Shown piece after piece: positions 18,495 to 26,677 of a stretch of DNA of 64,000 nt; positions within the stretch are counted from its first letter, which is position 1; each line of letters starts with the position of its first letter. A program made the translations under genes and the position numbers. Source of the DNA: Thioclava sp. SK-1 (GTDB lineage: Bacteria > Pseudomonadota > Alphaproteobacteria > Rhodobacterales > Rhodobacteraceae); contig NZ_MDHA01000044.1 in assembly GCF_001705665.1 (NCBI RefSeq), positions 62,001 to 126,000 on the forward strand. The letters run 5' to 3'. The notes under the pieces were generated by a model that was given only the letters and a program-made list of their open reading frames with translations, had not been told where the DNA came from and did no database searches.

Positions 18495-19020
18495 GGGTTT
18501 GCTCCTGGCCGCCACAGGCCAGCGCGAGCGCCGGGTCATCAACACCCACCGTCACCCATGACCCGCCGGTCAGATCACCATCGCGCAGCGCCGCCCCCCC
18601 GATCAAATCCGCACGCCGATGCGCCGCGCAATCAAAGGCAACCGGAACCGCCTGCACTGGAGCCCAGCGTTTCACCAGCAGCAATTCGGTCTGCGGCAAC
18701 GCGCTATCGGTGATCCGCCCCTGATCCAACGCCATAAACCGCGTTGTGACCGGCACCGCATAGGTCCACGGACGCCACCAATTGCTGTCTTGTACGGCGA
18801 TGGCGACGGCCACATCATCGTTCAATGCTGCACGCATCGTCGGATACCATGTATATTCCGCATAGATCGTGTAGCCCAGCATTGTCACCCCCGCGACCGC
18901 AGGCGTGATCCATTTCGGCACGCTGGCACCCAGCCATCTGCGCATCGCATGACGGACGGCAAACATGACCAAACCTGCCAGAACACCGGCACTGAGCATC
19001 GCGATAAAATCCGTAATCAT
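18487..19020 (-). CDS. Small membrane protein of the acetate block (177 aa)
   Basis: The protein has two N-terminal hydrophobic segments (about residues 2-24, AMLSAGVLAGLVMFAVRHAM, and 36-54, TPAVAGVTMLGYTIYA) followed by a soluble part of about 120 residues. I do not recognise a named family. ATG 19020 was chosen because AAGGATATAGG precedes it. It lies 24 bases after the DUF294 gene and overlaps the response regulator, so it belongs to the same operon. The soluble part contains several Trp residues (NWWRPW) and two Cys but no catalytic motif I can name. A role as an accessory membrane subunit is inferred from position only. Confidence 0.6.
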   Translation of the reverse strand: MITDFIAMLSAGVLAGLVMFAVRHAMRRWLGASVPKWITPAVAGVTMLGYTIYAEYTWYPTMRAALNDDVAVAIAVQDSNWWRPWTYAVPVTTRFMALDQGRITDSALPQTELLLVKRWAPVQAVPVAFDCAAHRRADLIGGAALRDGDLTGGSWVTVGVDDPALALACGGQEQTHG

Positions 19021-19044
19021 CCTATATCCTTTCCATCGCACGGC

Positions 19045-20868
19045 TCACAAAACACGGCCATGCCCCAGCGCGCCTTGCATCGTGCGCACCACGACAAACG
19101 CGTCCCGCAAATGCGAGCGTTCAAAATCTGACAGATCCGAGGGCGCAAGAAAATTATCCGCCGCCCGACCTGACCGGATCAGGTTCGACTGATTTTCCAA
19201 ACGCATTCCTGCAATCAAATCATAGGCTTCGATAAGATCGCGCGCGCCCGAATCCGAAATAACACCGAAATCTTCCGCCGCTTGCAGCCGATTGCGCGTA
19301 TTGGCCTCTGTGATGCGGCCGCGCAGCGCGTAGACCCGCGCCAGATCCGCCACCGGCACCACCCCGTTATGTTTCAGATCGATCTGGTTGCGATGCTCGC
19401 CAGTGCGGATGGTGGCAAAGCCGCGCAACAGGCCCAGGGGCGGTGTGTGGGTCAGGCTATTGGCCACCATATGCGCCACGAATATCGAATTTTTCGATGC
19501 GGTTTCTAAGGTTTGCGCCTGCAAATCATGAAAAAGCGACGGCGCTGGCCCGCCAATGGCACGCAGGTCAAACATGACTGAGGCCAACATCTGCGCCTCG
19601 GTGCTGGGCGTGGCGATCCAGTTGCGGAAATACCCTTGCCACACGTGCAAAGGCTGACACCAGCGCGGGTTAGACGCCATCATATCGCCCGGACAATATA
19701 CATAGCCACAGGCGTTCAGCCCCTCTGAAACGATCTGGGCAAATTGTTGGAAATAGATCATATCCTCCGGCGTGGCCGCATCATCCACGATCATGCAATT
19801 GTCCTGATCTGACACCCCGGTCTGATCTTGCCGCCCCTGCGATCCACAAGCCAGCCACAGCCACGGCACCGGTGGCGCGCCCAATTCCGCCTGCGCCATG
19901 ACCAGCAAACGCCGCGTGACGGCATCGGCAATATCGGTGATCAACCGTGTAACGACCTCATGGCTTTGATGGCTGGCGACCAGCTGCACCAACAATTGCG
20001 GGATCAGCGCCGTGACCTGCGCCAGATCATGCACGGTCCGGGCCTGGGCCACATCGCGGATCAGCACCGCCGAAGACACCGCCTGAAACCGCGTCAAATC
20101 CGTCTGGGTGATCATGCCCACAAACCGCCCGTGATCCGTAATCGGCAAATGTCCGATGCGGTTTTCCAGCATCACATGCAAGATATCCGATCCCAGCGCA
20201 TGCGGCGCCAGTGTGACCGGATCGGCGGTCATGATCGCGCCCACCTTTGCCGAGGGCGGGAAATTCCCCGCCACCACCTTGTTGGACATATCGCGCTGCG
20301 TGATCACACCCAACAACATACCATCGCGATCGCAAACGCCCAGGGACGATATTTTCAGGTCTCGCATCTTGCGCGCGGCATCGACCACAGTGGTATCGGC
20401 TGTGCAGCTTTCAGGGTCACGCGACAACAGATCGGACAGTTTCGTCGTTGCCAGATCAGAGCCCTTGCGCAGATTACCGCCGCGCGCACGCGTGAAAAAA
20501 CGCCGCATCGGTGCTGCCCGCTGCACCAGCCCGTGAAACACGGCGGCGGGTAACAGCAGCAACACGCAATCTTCGCAGGCGGTCGCCGTTGTCACAGCCA
20601 ACCCGTCGCGCATCAGCCCACGCTCACCAAAGGAATTGCGCGGCCCAAGAATGGACACCAGGGCGCCATTGGGGTCAGTGACTTCCACTCCGCCCGACTG
20701 GATCAGATACAGCCCGTCAAGCGGTAAGCCATGGCGGTAAATGGTGGCGCCGGCAGGCACCTCCATGCGCAGAAAGGAACCGGCGACCCGCGTCAGCTCG
20801 TCCCTGTGCAGGGCGTCATAGGGATGCACACCTTCCAAAAACGCGAGAACGGGCGACAGCGTGTCCAT
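19045..20868 (-). CDS. cNMP-binding / CBS / DUF294 nucleotidyltransferase-like protein (607 aa)
   Basis: Domain order is a cyclic-nucleotide-binding-like fold (about 15-125, with SFGERGLMRDG), a CBS pair (about 145-270: ISSLGVCDRDGMLLGVITQRD, RIGHLPITDHGRFVGMITQTD), a DUF294 nucleotidyltransferase-like domain (ACGSQGRQDQTGVSDQDNCM, a GS-x10-D-x-D pattern as in GlnD-type transferases), and the DUF294 C-terminal helical domain. The architecture occurs next to acetate-type symporters in many proteobacteria. It probably senses adenine nucleotides and modifies or controls a partner, but no reaction has been shown for it here. Start ATG 20868 has AGGAGA 8 bases upstream. It is 88 bases from the symporter stop. 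Confidence 0.85.
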   Translation of the reverse strand: MDTLSPVLAFLEGVHPYDALHRDELTRVAGSFLRMEVPAGATIYRHGLPLDGLYLIQSGGVEVTDPNGALVSILGPRNSFGERGLMRDGLAVTTATACEDCVLLLLPAAVFHGLVQRAAPMRRFFTRARGGNLRKGSDLATTKLSDLLSRDPESCTADTTVVDAARKMRDLKISSLGVCDRDGMLLGVITQRDMSNKVVAGNFPPSAKVGAIMTADPVTLAPHALGSDILHVMLENRIGHLPITDHGRFVGMITQTDLTRFQAVSSAVLIRDVAQARTVHDLAQVTALIPQLLVQLVASHQSHEVVTRLITDIADAVTRRLLVMAQAELGAPPVPWLWLACGSQGRQDQTGVSDQDNCMIVDDAATPEDMIYFQQFAQIVSEGLNACGYVYCPGDMMASNPRWCQPLHVWQGYFRNWIATPSTEAQMLASVMFDLRAIGGPAPSLFHDLQAQTLETASKNSIFVAHMVANSLTHTPPLGLLRGFATIRTGEHRNQIDLKHNGVVPVADLARVYALRGRITEANTRNRLQAAEDFGVISDSGARDLIEAYDLIAGMRLENQSNLIRSGRAADNFLAPSDLSDFERSHLRDAFVVVRTMQGALGHGRVL

Positions 20869-20956
20869 AATCGGCTCTCCTATAGGGAAAAGGTGGCTGG
20901 GGGAAAGAATGGGCCATGCATTGCTGCACAGCCCATCCCGGTTTTGCAAAACAAAA

Positions 20957-22681
20957 TCAGTGATCTACAGCCGCGCCAGCGCCTTTTGGCACGCGGATGG
21001 ATTCCACCAGATCCTGGATTTCTTGTGGGGTTTCCTTGGTCATACCCGACACCACGAAGGCGACGACAAAGTTGATCAAGGCACCCACTGCACCAAAGGA
21101 TGTCGATTTGACCGACAGCAACAACGGATCTGCATCCGAGAAGCTTGCGGTGCCCGCGACAAAGAACCAGCCCTTATGCAAGAAAATATAGATCAGCGTC
21201 ACGATCAGGCCTGACAACATGCCAGCCACCGCACCGGTGTTGTTGATCCGCTTTGAGAAGATCCCCATCATCAGTGCCGGGAAGATCGAGCTTGCCGCCA
21301 GACCAAAGGCCAAGGCCACCGTCTGCGCCGCAAATCCGGGCGGGTTCAGACCCAACCATGTTGCAACCGCAATCGCCACTGCCATCGCGATACGCGCCGA
21401 CAGAAGTTCACCTTTTTCCGAGATCGACGGGTTGATCTGCGATTTGATCAGATCATGCGACACAGCCGATGAAATCGCCATCAACAGACCCGCAGCCGTG
21501 GACAATGCGGCCGCCAGACCACCTGCCGCAACCAATGCGATCACCCAACCGGGCAGGTTCGCAATTTCAGGGTTGGCCAAGGTAATGATGTCGCGGTTCA
21601 CCGTGAATTCATTGGCCGCATCATCTGCCACATATTGGATCAGCCCATCGCCGTTCTTATCGTCAAACTTCAACAGACCGGTCTGTTCCCAGTTCTTGAC
21701 CCAGTCAGGACGCGCCTCATAGGCCAGCGGTGCTTCGGCCACACCTTGCGGATAGACAGTGTTGATCAGGTTCAAACGCGCCATCGCACCCACGGCAGGG
21801 GCCGTCAGATACAGCAAGGCGATGAACACCAGCGCCCAACCAGCAGAAACCCGGGCATCGGCCACGCTTGGCACGGTGAAGAACCGCACGATCACATGGG
21901 GCAGCCCCGCAGTGCCGATCATCAGCGACAAGGTGAACAAGAACATGTTCAACGTGGTATCTGTCTGCTCGGTGTAATTCGAGAAGCCCAGATCAACCAA
22001 CAGCCCGTTCAGCTCGGTCAACAGCGGTTGTCCCGATTGCGTCTGCGAGAACAGGCCAAGGCCCGGGATCGGATTGCCCGTCAGCTCTAATGAGATAAAG
22101 ATCGCAGGGATCGTATAGGCCACGATCAATACGACATATTGCGCCACCTGCGTATAGGTGATGCCTTTCATGCCGCCCACAACCGCGTACATAAAGACGA
22201 TGGCCGCGCCGATGAACAGGCCGGTTTCGTTCGACACTTCCAAGAAGCGCGAGAACGCAACGCCGACCCCTGTCATCTGACCAATCACATAGGTGACCGA
22301 CGCGATGATCAGGCACACAACGGCCACAGTCCGCGCTGTTTGGCTATAGAACCGGTCGCCGATAAACTCCGGCACGGTGAATTTGCCGAATTTACGCAGA
22401 TAGGGCGCCAACAGCATCGCCAGCAACACATAGCCGCCGGTCCAACCCATCAAATAGGCAGATGTGTTAAACCCACCAAAGGCGATGATCCCCGCCATTG
22501 AGATAAACGATGCCGCCGACATCCAGTCAGCGCCGGTGGCCATCCCGTTCATAACCGGGTGAACACCCCGGCCGGCGGCGTAGAATTCTGCGGTCGACCC
22601 GGCACGGGCCCAGATCGCAATGCCGATATACAGCGCAAAGGTTGCACCGACCACCAGCAGGTTCAGGGTAAACTGATCCAT
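20957..22681 (-). CDS. actP: Sodium:solute symporter, acetate/ActP-like (574 aa)
   Basis: About 13 hydrophobic helices and SSS-family signatures are visible (STAEFYAAGRGVHP, NGMATGADWMSAASF, GMKGITYTQVAQYVVL). The long periplasmic loop with DDKNGDGLIQY is typical of the VC_2705-type subfamily, which pairs with a DUF4212 small subunit. The presence of acs 1.1 kb upstream supports acetate or another short monocarboxylate as substrate; that is an inference. It begins 18 bases after the DUF4212 gene and is followed by the DUF294 gene in the same direction. Confidence 0.85.
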   Translation of the reverse strand: MDQFTLNLLVVGATFALYIGIAIWARAGSTAEFYAAGRGVHPVMNGMATGADWMSAASFISMAGIIAFGGFNTSAYLMGWTGGYVLLAMLLAPYLRKFGKFTVPEFIGDRFYSQTARTVAVVCLIIASVTYVIGQMTGVGVAFSRFLEVSNETGLFIGAAIVFMYAVVGGMKGITYTQVAQYVVLIVAYTIPAIFISLELTGNPIPGLGLFSQTQSGQPLLTELNGLLVDLGFSNYTEQTDTTLNMFLFTLSLMIGTAGLPHVIVRFFTVPSVADARVSAGWALVFIALLYLTAPAVGAMARLNLINTVYPQGVAEAPLAYEARPDWVKNWEQTGLLKFDDKNGDGLIQYVADDAANEFTVNRDIITLANPEIANLPGWVIALVAAGGLAAALSTAAGLLMAISSAVSHDLIKSQINPSISEKGELLSARIAMAVAIAVATWLGLNPPGFAAQTVALAFGLAASSIFPALMMGIFSKRINNTGAVAGMLSGLIVTLIYIFLHKGWFFVAGTASFSDADPLLLSVKSTSFGAVGALINFVVAFVVSGMTKETPQEIQDLVESIRVPKGAGAAVDH

Positions 22682-22699
22682 AGGTCTTACTTGCCTCCC

Positions 22700-22957
22700 T
22701 TATTCTTCTACGCCATGTTCACGGTCGAGCTTATTCATCCGCGCCGCATAGGCGAAGATCAGCACGAGGAACACGAGAATAGAGCCCTGCTGGGCGAACC
22801 AAAAGCCAAGGTCAGTCCCACCGACTCCGATGCCGGACAGCATCGGACGCAGCAGGATGCCAAAGCCGAAGGAACAAACGAACCAGATCACCAAAAAGAT
22901 CTGAATCGTGCGGATATTCGCCTTCCAATAGGCGTTGGACGATGATGTGTCATCCAT
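22700..22957 (-). CDS. DUF4212 small subunit of the symporter (85 aa)
   Basis: A short protein with two transmembrane helices (about residues 18-40 and 50-72) and the family-typical WKANIRTIQIFLVIWF and GFWFAQQGSILVFL segments. DUF4212 proteins are found almost always directly upstream of VC_2705-type sodium:solute symporters and are thought to be their small subunit. I prefer ATG 22957, with AAGGGAG 8 bases upstream, over the GTG at 22966 which overlaps that ribosome binding site. Confidence 0.9.
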   Translation of the reverse strand: MDDTSSSNAYWKANIRTIQIFLVIWFVCSFGFGILLRPMLSGIGVGGTDLGFWFAQQGSILVFLVLIFAYAARMNKLDREHGVEE

Positions 22958-23030
22958 AGGGTGCACTCCCTTATTGATTTCCTCCTGTGACAGGCCCCGT
23001 GACAGGCCCTGCCCCTCCCCAAAATCAGAT
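22958..23030 (-). promoter_or_regulatory. Upstream region of the symporter operon with tandem direct repeat
   Basis: GTGACAGGCCC occurs twice, at 22987-22997 and 22999-23009, with a 12-base period. The pair lies 30-52 bases before the DUF4212 start codon, a usual position for an operator or a 5'-UTR element. No regulator can be assigned from the sequence. Confidence 0.4.
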
Positions 23031-23036
23031 CAAACC

Positions 23037-23069
23037 GCCCGCATATGGCTCCTCAACCATATGCGGGGC
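23037..23069 (-). terminator. Terminator hairpin after adk
   Basis: CCCGCATATGG (23038-23048) and CCATATGCGGG (23057-23067) form a perfect 11-bp stem with an 8-base loop, 10 bases past the adk stop. On the minus strand a T-rich stretch (GGTTTGATCTGATTTT) follows. It probably separates the acs-adk transcript from the symporter operon. Confidence 0.65.
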
Positions 23070-23078
23070 TTATGCGAT

Positions 23079-23774
23079 CTACTGGGACGATACGCGCGTA
23101 ACGATCGTTCCCAGACCCAAGGCAACCTCGTCGATGGAGGCCATCGCATCAATTGCCTCAAGCTTGCCAAGTGCCTTGTAATGGGCAATCAGCGGTGCCG
23201 TCTGCGCATGATAGGCCTGCAGCCTATTGCGCGCAGTTTCGGCATTATCGTCGGCACGGCGCTTGAATTCCGTGCCGCCGCATTTGTCACAAGCTCCCGC
23301 AGCTGCAGGTTGCTTGAAATCATCATGGTAGCCTTCGCCACAGCCCGCACAGGTGTAACGCCCTGCAACGCGGGCAATCATGGCCTCATCGTCGACTTCC
23401 ATCGCAATCGCCGCCGTGACGTTTTGGCCGCTATAGGCCAACAGGCTGTCCAGCGCTTCGGCCTGCCCGGCCGTGCGCGGGAACCCATCCAGGATTACGC
23501 CGGCCTTGGTATCAGGCGCGCTTAGCCGATCGCGCAAGATCGCCAGCACGATCTCATCGCTGACCAGACCGCCGGCCTCCATAACCGATTTGGCTGCAAG
23601 CCCCGCCGGCGTGCCATTGGCCACCGCCTCGCGCAGCATGTCACCGGTGGACAATTGCACCAGCCCAAACTGATCTTCCAATTTGCGGGCCTGTGTGCCC
23701 TTCCCGGCCCCAGGCGGGCCAAGAAGGATCAAAACGGCGGGTTTGGTGGTCACGTTTCCTGCCAAATCGCTCAT
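23079..23774 (-). CDS. adk: Adenylate kinase, long form with zinc-type lid (231 aa)
   Basis: The enzyme interconverts ATP + AMP and 2 ADP. The P-loop [12 protein letters not shown], the AMP-binding [10 protein letters not shown] and the [10 protein letters not shown] motif are intact. The lid carries two Cys pairs ([11 protein letters not shown] and CDKCGGTEF), as in zinc-stabilised lids. Its start overlaps the acs stop by four bases (ATGA), so the two are translationally coupled. This makes sense because Acs releases AMP from ATP, and adenylate kinase recycles it. Related bacteria usually carry adk in the ribosomal-protein/secY operon, so this may be a second, acetate-dedicated copy; that cannot be tested in this window. 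Confidence 0.93.
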   Translation of the reverse strand: MSDLAGNVTTKPAVLILLGPPGAGKGTQARKLEDQFGLVQLSTGDMLREAVANGTPAGLAAKSVMEAGGLVSDEIVLAILRDRLSAPDTKAGVILDGFPRTAGQAEALDSLLAYSGQNVTAAIAMEVDDEAMIARVAGRYTCAGCGEGYHDDFKQPAAAGACDKCGGTEFKRRADDNAETARNRLQAYHAQTAPLIAHYKALGKLEAIDAMASIDEVALGLGTIVTRVSSQ

Positions 23775-25741
23775 CCTTTGTTCAACCGATTGTCGATCAG
23801 CTCTGCGACCACCGACGGGTCCGCCAAAGTCGAGATATCCCCCATAGAACCGGTGTCATTCTCGGCGATTTTGCGCAAAATCCGGCGCATGATCTTGCCA
23901 GAGCGGGTCTTTGGAAGGCCCGGCGCCCATTGGATCGCATCAGGCTTGGCAATCGGGCCGATTTCAGTGCGCACCCATGTCTCCAGCTCTTTGCGCAACG
24001 CGTCAGAGGGTTCGGCATCATTCATCAAAGTGACATAGGCATAGATGCCCTGGCCCTTGATCTCATGCGGGAAGCCAACAACCGCGGCCTCTGCCACTGC
24101 CTGATGCGCCACCAAAGCGGATTCAACCTCTGCCGTGCCCATCCGGTGACCCGACACGTTAATCACATCGTCAACCCGGCCCGTGATCCAATAATAGCCA
24201 TCGCTGTCACGGCGGCAGCCGTCTCCGGTGAAATAAAACCCTTTGTATTGGCTGAAATAGGTCTCTTGGAACCGTTCATGATCCCCCCAGACGGTGCGCA
24301 TCTGCCCCGGCCAGCTATCCGCGATACACAACACGCCCTCGGCCTGGGTTTCATCCTGCCGTACTGCGGTCTGCGGATCCAAGATTACCGGCTTCACGCC
24401 AAAGAACGGCCGCGTGGCCGAACCCGGCTTGGTCGGGGTCGCACCGGGCAGCGGTGTCAGCATATGGCCGCCGGTTTCCGTCTGCCAGAATGTATCGACA
24501 ATCGGGCATTTGCCTTTGCCGATATTCTTATCATACCACGTCCAGGCCTCTGGGTTGATCGGCTCCCCGACAGTGCCCAGAACCTTCATATCTGACAGGT
24601 CGTATTTCTCAACCCATTCCGTGCCTTGCCCCATCAATGCGCGGATCGCGGTTGGCGCGGTATAGAACTGATTGACCTTGTGCTTTTCACATACGGCCCA
24701 AAAGCGGCCCGCATCGGGATAGGTCGGCACGCCTTCAAACATCACCGTCGTCGCGCCATTGGCCAAGGGACCATAGACGATATAGCTGTGTCCCGTGACC
24801 CAACCCACATCGGCTGAACACCAGAAAACATCGCCGTCATGATAATCAAACACATATTGATGCGTCATCGCCGCATAGGTCAGATAGCCGCCGGTCGAAT
24901 GCACAACACCCTTGGGTTTCCCGGTCGAGCCAGAAGTATACAGAATAAACAGCGGGTCTTCGGCATTCATCGGGCGCGGCGGGCATTCTGGCGATGCAAG
25001 CGCCATCATGGCTTTTACATCGACATCGCGCCCATCGATCCAAGTGGTTTGATCACCAGTGTGTTTTACCACAAGGCAACGCACTTTATCCGAGCAATGC
25101 AAAAGTGCCAGATCGGTATTTCCTTTCAGTGGCGTGCGCCGTCCCCCGCGCGGTGCAGTATCGGCGGTGATCACCAGCTTGGCACCGCAATCATTGATCC
25201 GGTTCGCCAAAGCATCGGGCGAAAAGCCCGCAAAAACAATAGAGTGGATCGCACCAATACGGGCACAGGCCAGCATCGCATAGGCCGCCTCTGGGATCAT
25301 CGGCAGATAAATCACCACGCGGTCGCCACGCATAACCCCCTGCGACAACAGCACATTTGCCATCCGGTTCACGTTTTCGGACAGCTGGTTATAGGTGATA
25401 TTCTGTGCCGGGTCGCTTGCCTCATCGGGTTCAAAGATAATCGCCGTCTGATCGCCGCGCGTCGCCAAATGCCGATCCACACAGTTGACGCTGGCGTTCA
25501 GCACACCGTCTTCGAACCACTTGATCGACACATGACCAAAGGTGAAATCGGTGTTCTTCACTTTGGTATAGGGTGTGATCCAATCCAGACGTTTGCCTTC
25601 ACGGCCCCAGAATGCCTCTGGGTTTTCGACCGACTCTTTATACATCTCGCGATATTTTGCGGTATCGGCATGTGCGTTTTCGAACCCGGCCGGAATGTCA
25701 CGCATCATCGGCGCATCACTGTGCTTTTCCTGAGTGGACAT
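23771..25741 (-). CDS. acs: Acetyl-CoA synthetase (AMP-forming), 656 aa
   Basis: Acs activates acetate to acetyl-AMP and then acetyl-CoA. The length is standard. The P-loop-like adenylation motif [18 protein letters not shown], the [10 protein letters not shown] motif, the hinge region ([20 protein letters not shown]) and the C-terminal catalytic lysine region ([12 protein letters not shown]) are all present. That lysine is the residue acetylated for control in well-studied Acs enzymes. Start ATG 25741 has AGGAGA upstream. The gene heads a two-gene unit with adk and lies upstream of an acetate-type symporter operon on the same strand. Confidence 0.96.
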   Translation of the reverse strand: MSTQEKHSDAPMMRDIPAGFENAHADTAKYREMYKESVENPEAFWGREGKRLDWITPYTKVKNTDFTFGHVSIKWFEDGVLNASVNCVDRHLATRGDQTAIIFEPDEASDPAQNITYNQLSENVNRMANVLLSQGVMRGDRVVIYLPMIPEAAYAMLACARIGAIHSIVFAGFSPDALANRINDCGAKLVITADTAPRGGRRTPLKGNTDLALLHCSDKVRCLVVKHTGDQTTWIDGRDVDVKAMMALASPECPPRPMNAEDPLFILYTSGSTGKPKGVVHSTGGYLTYAAMTHQYVFDYHDGDVFWCSADVGWVTGHSYIVYGPLANGATTVMFEGVPTYPDAGRFWAVCEKHKVNQFYTAPTAIRALMGQGTEWVEKYDLSDMKVLGTVGEPINPEAWTWYDKNIGKGKCPIVDTFWQTETGGHMLTPLPGATPTKPGSATRPFFGVKPVILDPQTAVRQDETQAEGVLCIADSWPGQMRTVWGDHERFQETYFSQYKGFYFTGDGCRRDSDGYYWITGRVDDVINVSGHRMGTAEVESALVAHQAVAEAAVVGFPHEIKGQGIYAYVTLMNDAEPSDALRKELETWVRTEIGPIAKPDAIQWAPGLPKTRSGKIMRRILRKIAENDTGSMGDISTLADPSVVAELIDNRLNKG

Positions 25742-26161
25742 GGCGTCTCCTCCCTCAATGTTCTTTTGCGGCGACTGCCGCGTCCAGCGCCCGGAGGTCC
25801 CGGTAACGCTCTTCCCCAGCTCAGTGTAAACCGCACAGTCATGATCATGTAACCCCCTATTGGTATTGATTTTTTCTGTAAATTTATTGACGAAAATGGG
25901 TATAAATTTGTTAATGTTGTGAATATAACGAGCAATTTGATACTTTATTTCAAGCCGTTGCCTGTTACAGGCATGAACATAACGGCATGGGTCCGCAACA
26001 TCATGTTAATTTTTATGTCCTGTAGGTTAATGCTGCTACGCAGCATTCGCGACCGACACACCCCACGCACCCATGAGTTGATTCGGCGCTTTTTTGTCAT
26101 CTTGCCCCAAGGGAAGAACGCGCTACAGTGAAAGAAAGAAATGTCCTAAAGGGCGCGCCAA
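25742..26161. promoter_or_regulatory. 420-bp intergenic region between acs and the HugZ-like gene
   Basis: No convincing gene is visible; the short open frames here lack ribosome binding sites and family-like composition. The middle (about 25855-25945) is clearly AT-rich compared with its surroundings (GTAAATTTATTGACG, TATAAATTTGTTAATG) and probably holds the acs promoter and binding sites. A perfect 8-bp stem with 3-base loop lies at 26029-26047. The end, near 26140-26161, leads into the HugZ-like start. Confidence 0.5.
26029..26047. other. Perfect inverted repeat in acs upstream region
   Basis: AATGCTGC (26029-26036), TAC, then GCAGCATT (26040-26047): an 8-bp stem with a 3-base spacer. There is no following U-run. 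It may be a dyad operator or a small RNA-level hairpin; the function is unknown. Confidence 0.35.
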
Positions 26162-26677
26162 ATGCCAGATCGCCAATTGCCAGATCGTATGACACCACTG
26201 ACCGCAACAGATGATGAGGCCCGCGCATTGGCGGCGCAGCTGATAGACAGGGCACGGTTTGGATCGCTTGGCACGCTTGATCCGGACACAGGGCATCCGC
26301 AAGTCACACGGATTGCCTTGGGACCGGGGCCGCAAGGCGGGCTATGGACGTTGATCTCCGGGTTGGCCACCCATGCCAAAGCCCTACAGGCCGATCCGCG
26401 TGCAGGGCTGTTATTGGGTGATGTGGCCCCAAAGGGCGATCCGCTGTTTCATCCCCGGCTAAGCCTGCGCGTGACCGCCCATTGGCTGGATCCGATGGAC
26501 GCGATGGCGCCCAGCCTGCGCGATCGCTGGCTGGCCGATCATCCGAAATCCAAGCTCTATATCGACCTGCCTGACTTTTCTTTCATTGAGCTGCGCCCGG
26601 TGGATGCCAATCTGAATGGCGGGTTCGGACGCAGCTGGCATTTGACAGATCAGGACCTGCCCTCTGTTGCACCTTAG
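26162..26677 (+). CDS. HugZ-like pyridoxamine 5'-phosphate oxidase-fold protein (171 aa)
   Basis: The split-barrel flavin/heme-binding fold is suggested by FGSLGTLDPDTGHPQVTRIAL, the WTLISGLATHAKALQADPRAGLLLG segment and the C-terminal FSFIELRPVDANLNGGFGRSW. Members of the HugZ/HutZ group bind or break down heme; related short forms bind FMN. Which applies here is not visible. ATG 26162 is taken as start, with ATG 26189 possible. It converges on the beta-helix gene, and the two stop codons overlap (TTAG at 26674-26677). Confidence 0.8.
   Translation: MPDRQLPDRMTPLTATDDEARALAAQLIDRARFGSLGTLDPDTGHPQVTRIALGPGPQGGLWTLISGLATHAKALQADPRAGLLLGDVAPKGDPLFHPRLSLRVTAHWLDPMDAMAPSLRDRWLADHPKSKLYIDLPDFSFIELRPVDANLNGGFGRSWHLTDQDLPSVAP

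Noticed and set aside
24839-25852. 337-aa open frame on the plus strand opposite acs
   Set aside because: Lies almost wholly within acs, whose reading frame carries all catalytic motifs.
25919-26131. 70-aa open frame in the acs upstream region
   Set aside because: No ribosome binding site, no recognisable family, atypical composition; more likely non-coding AT-rich DNA.
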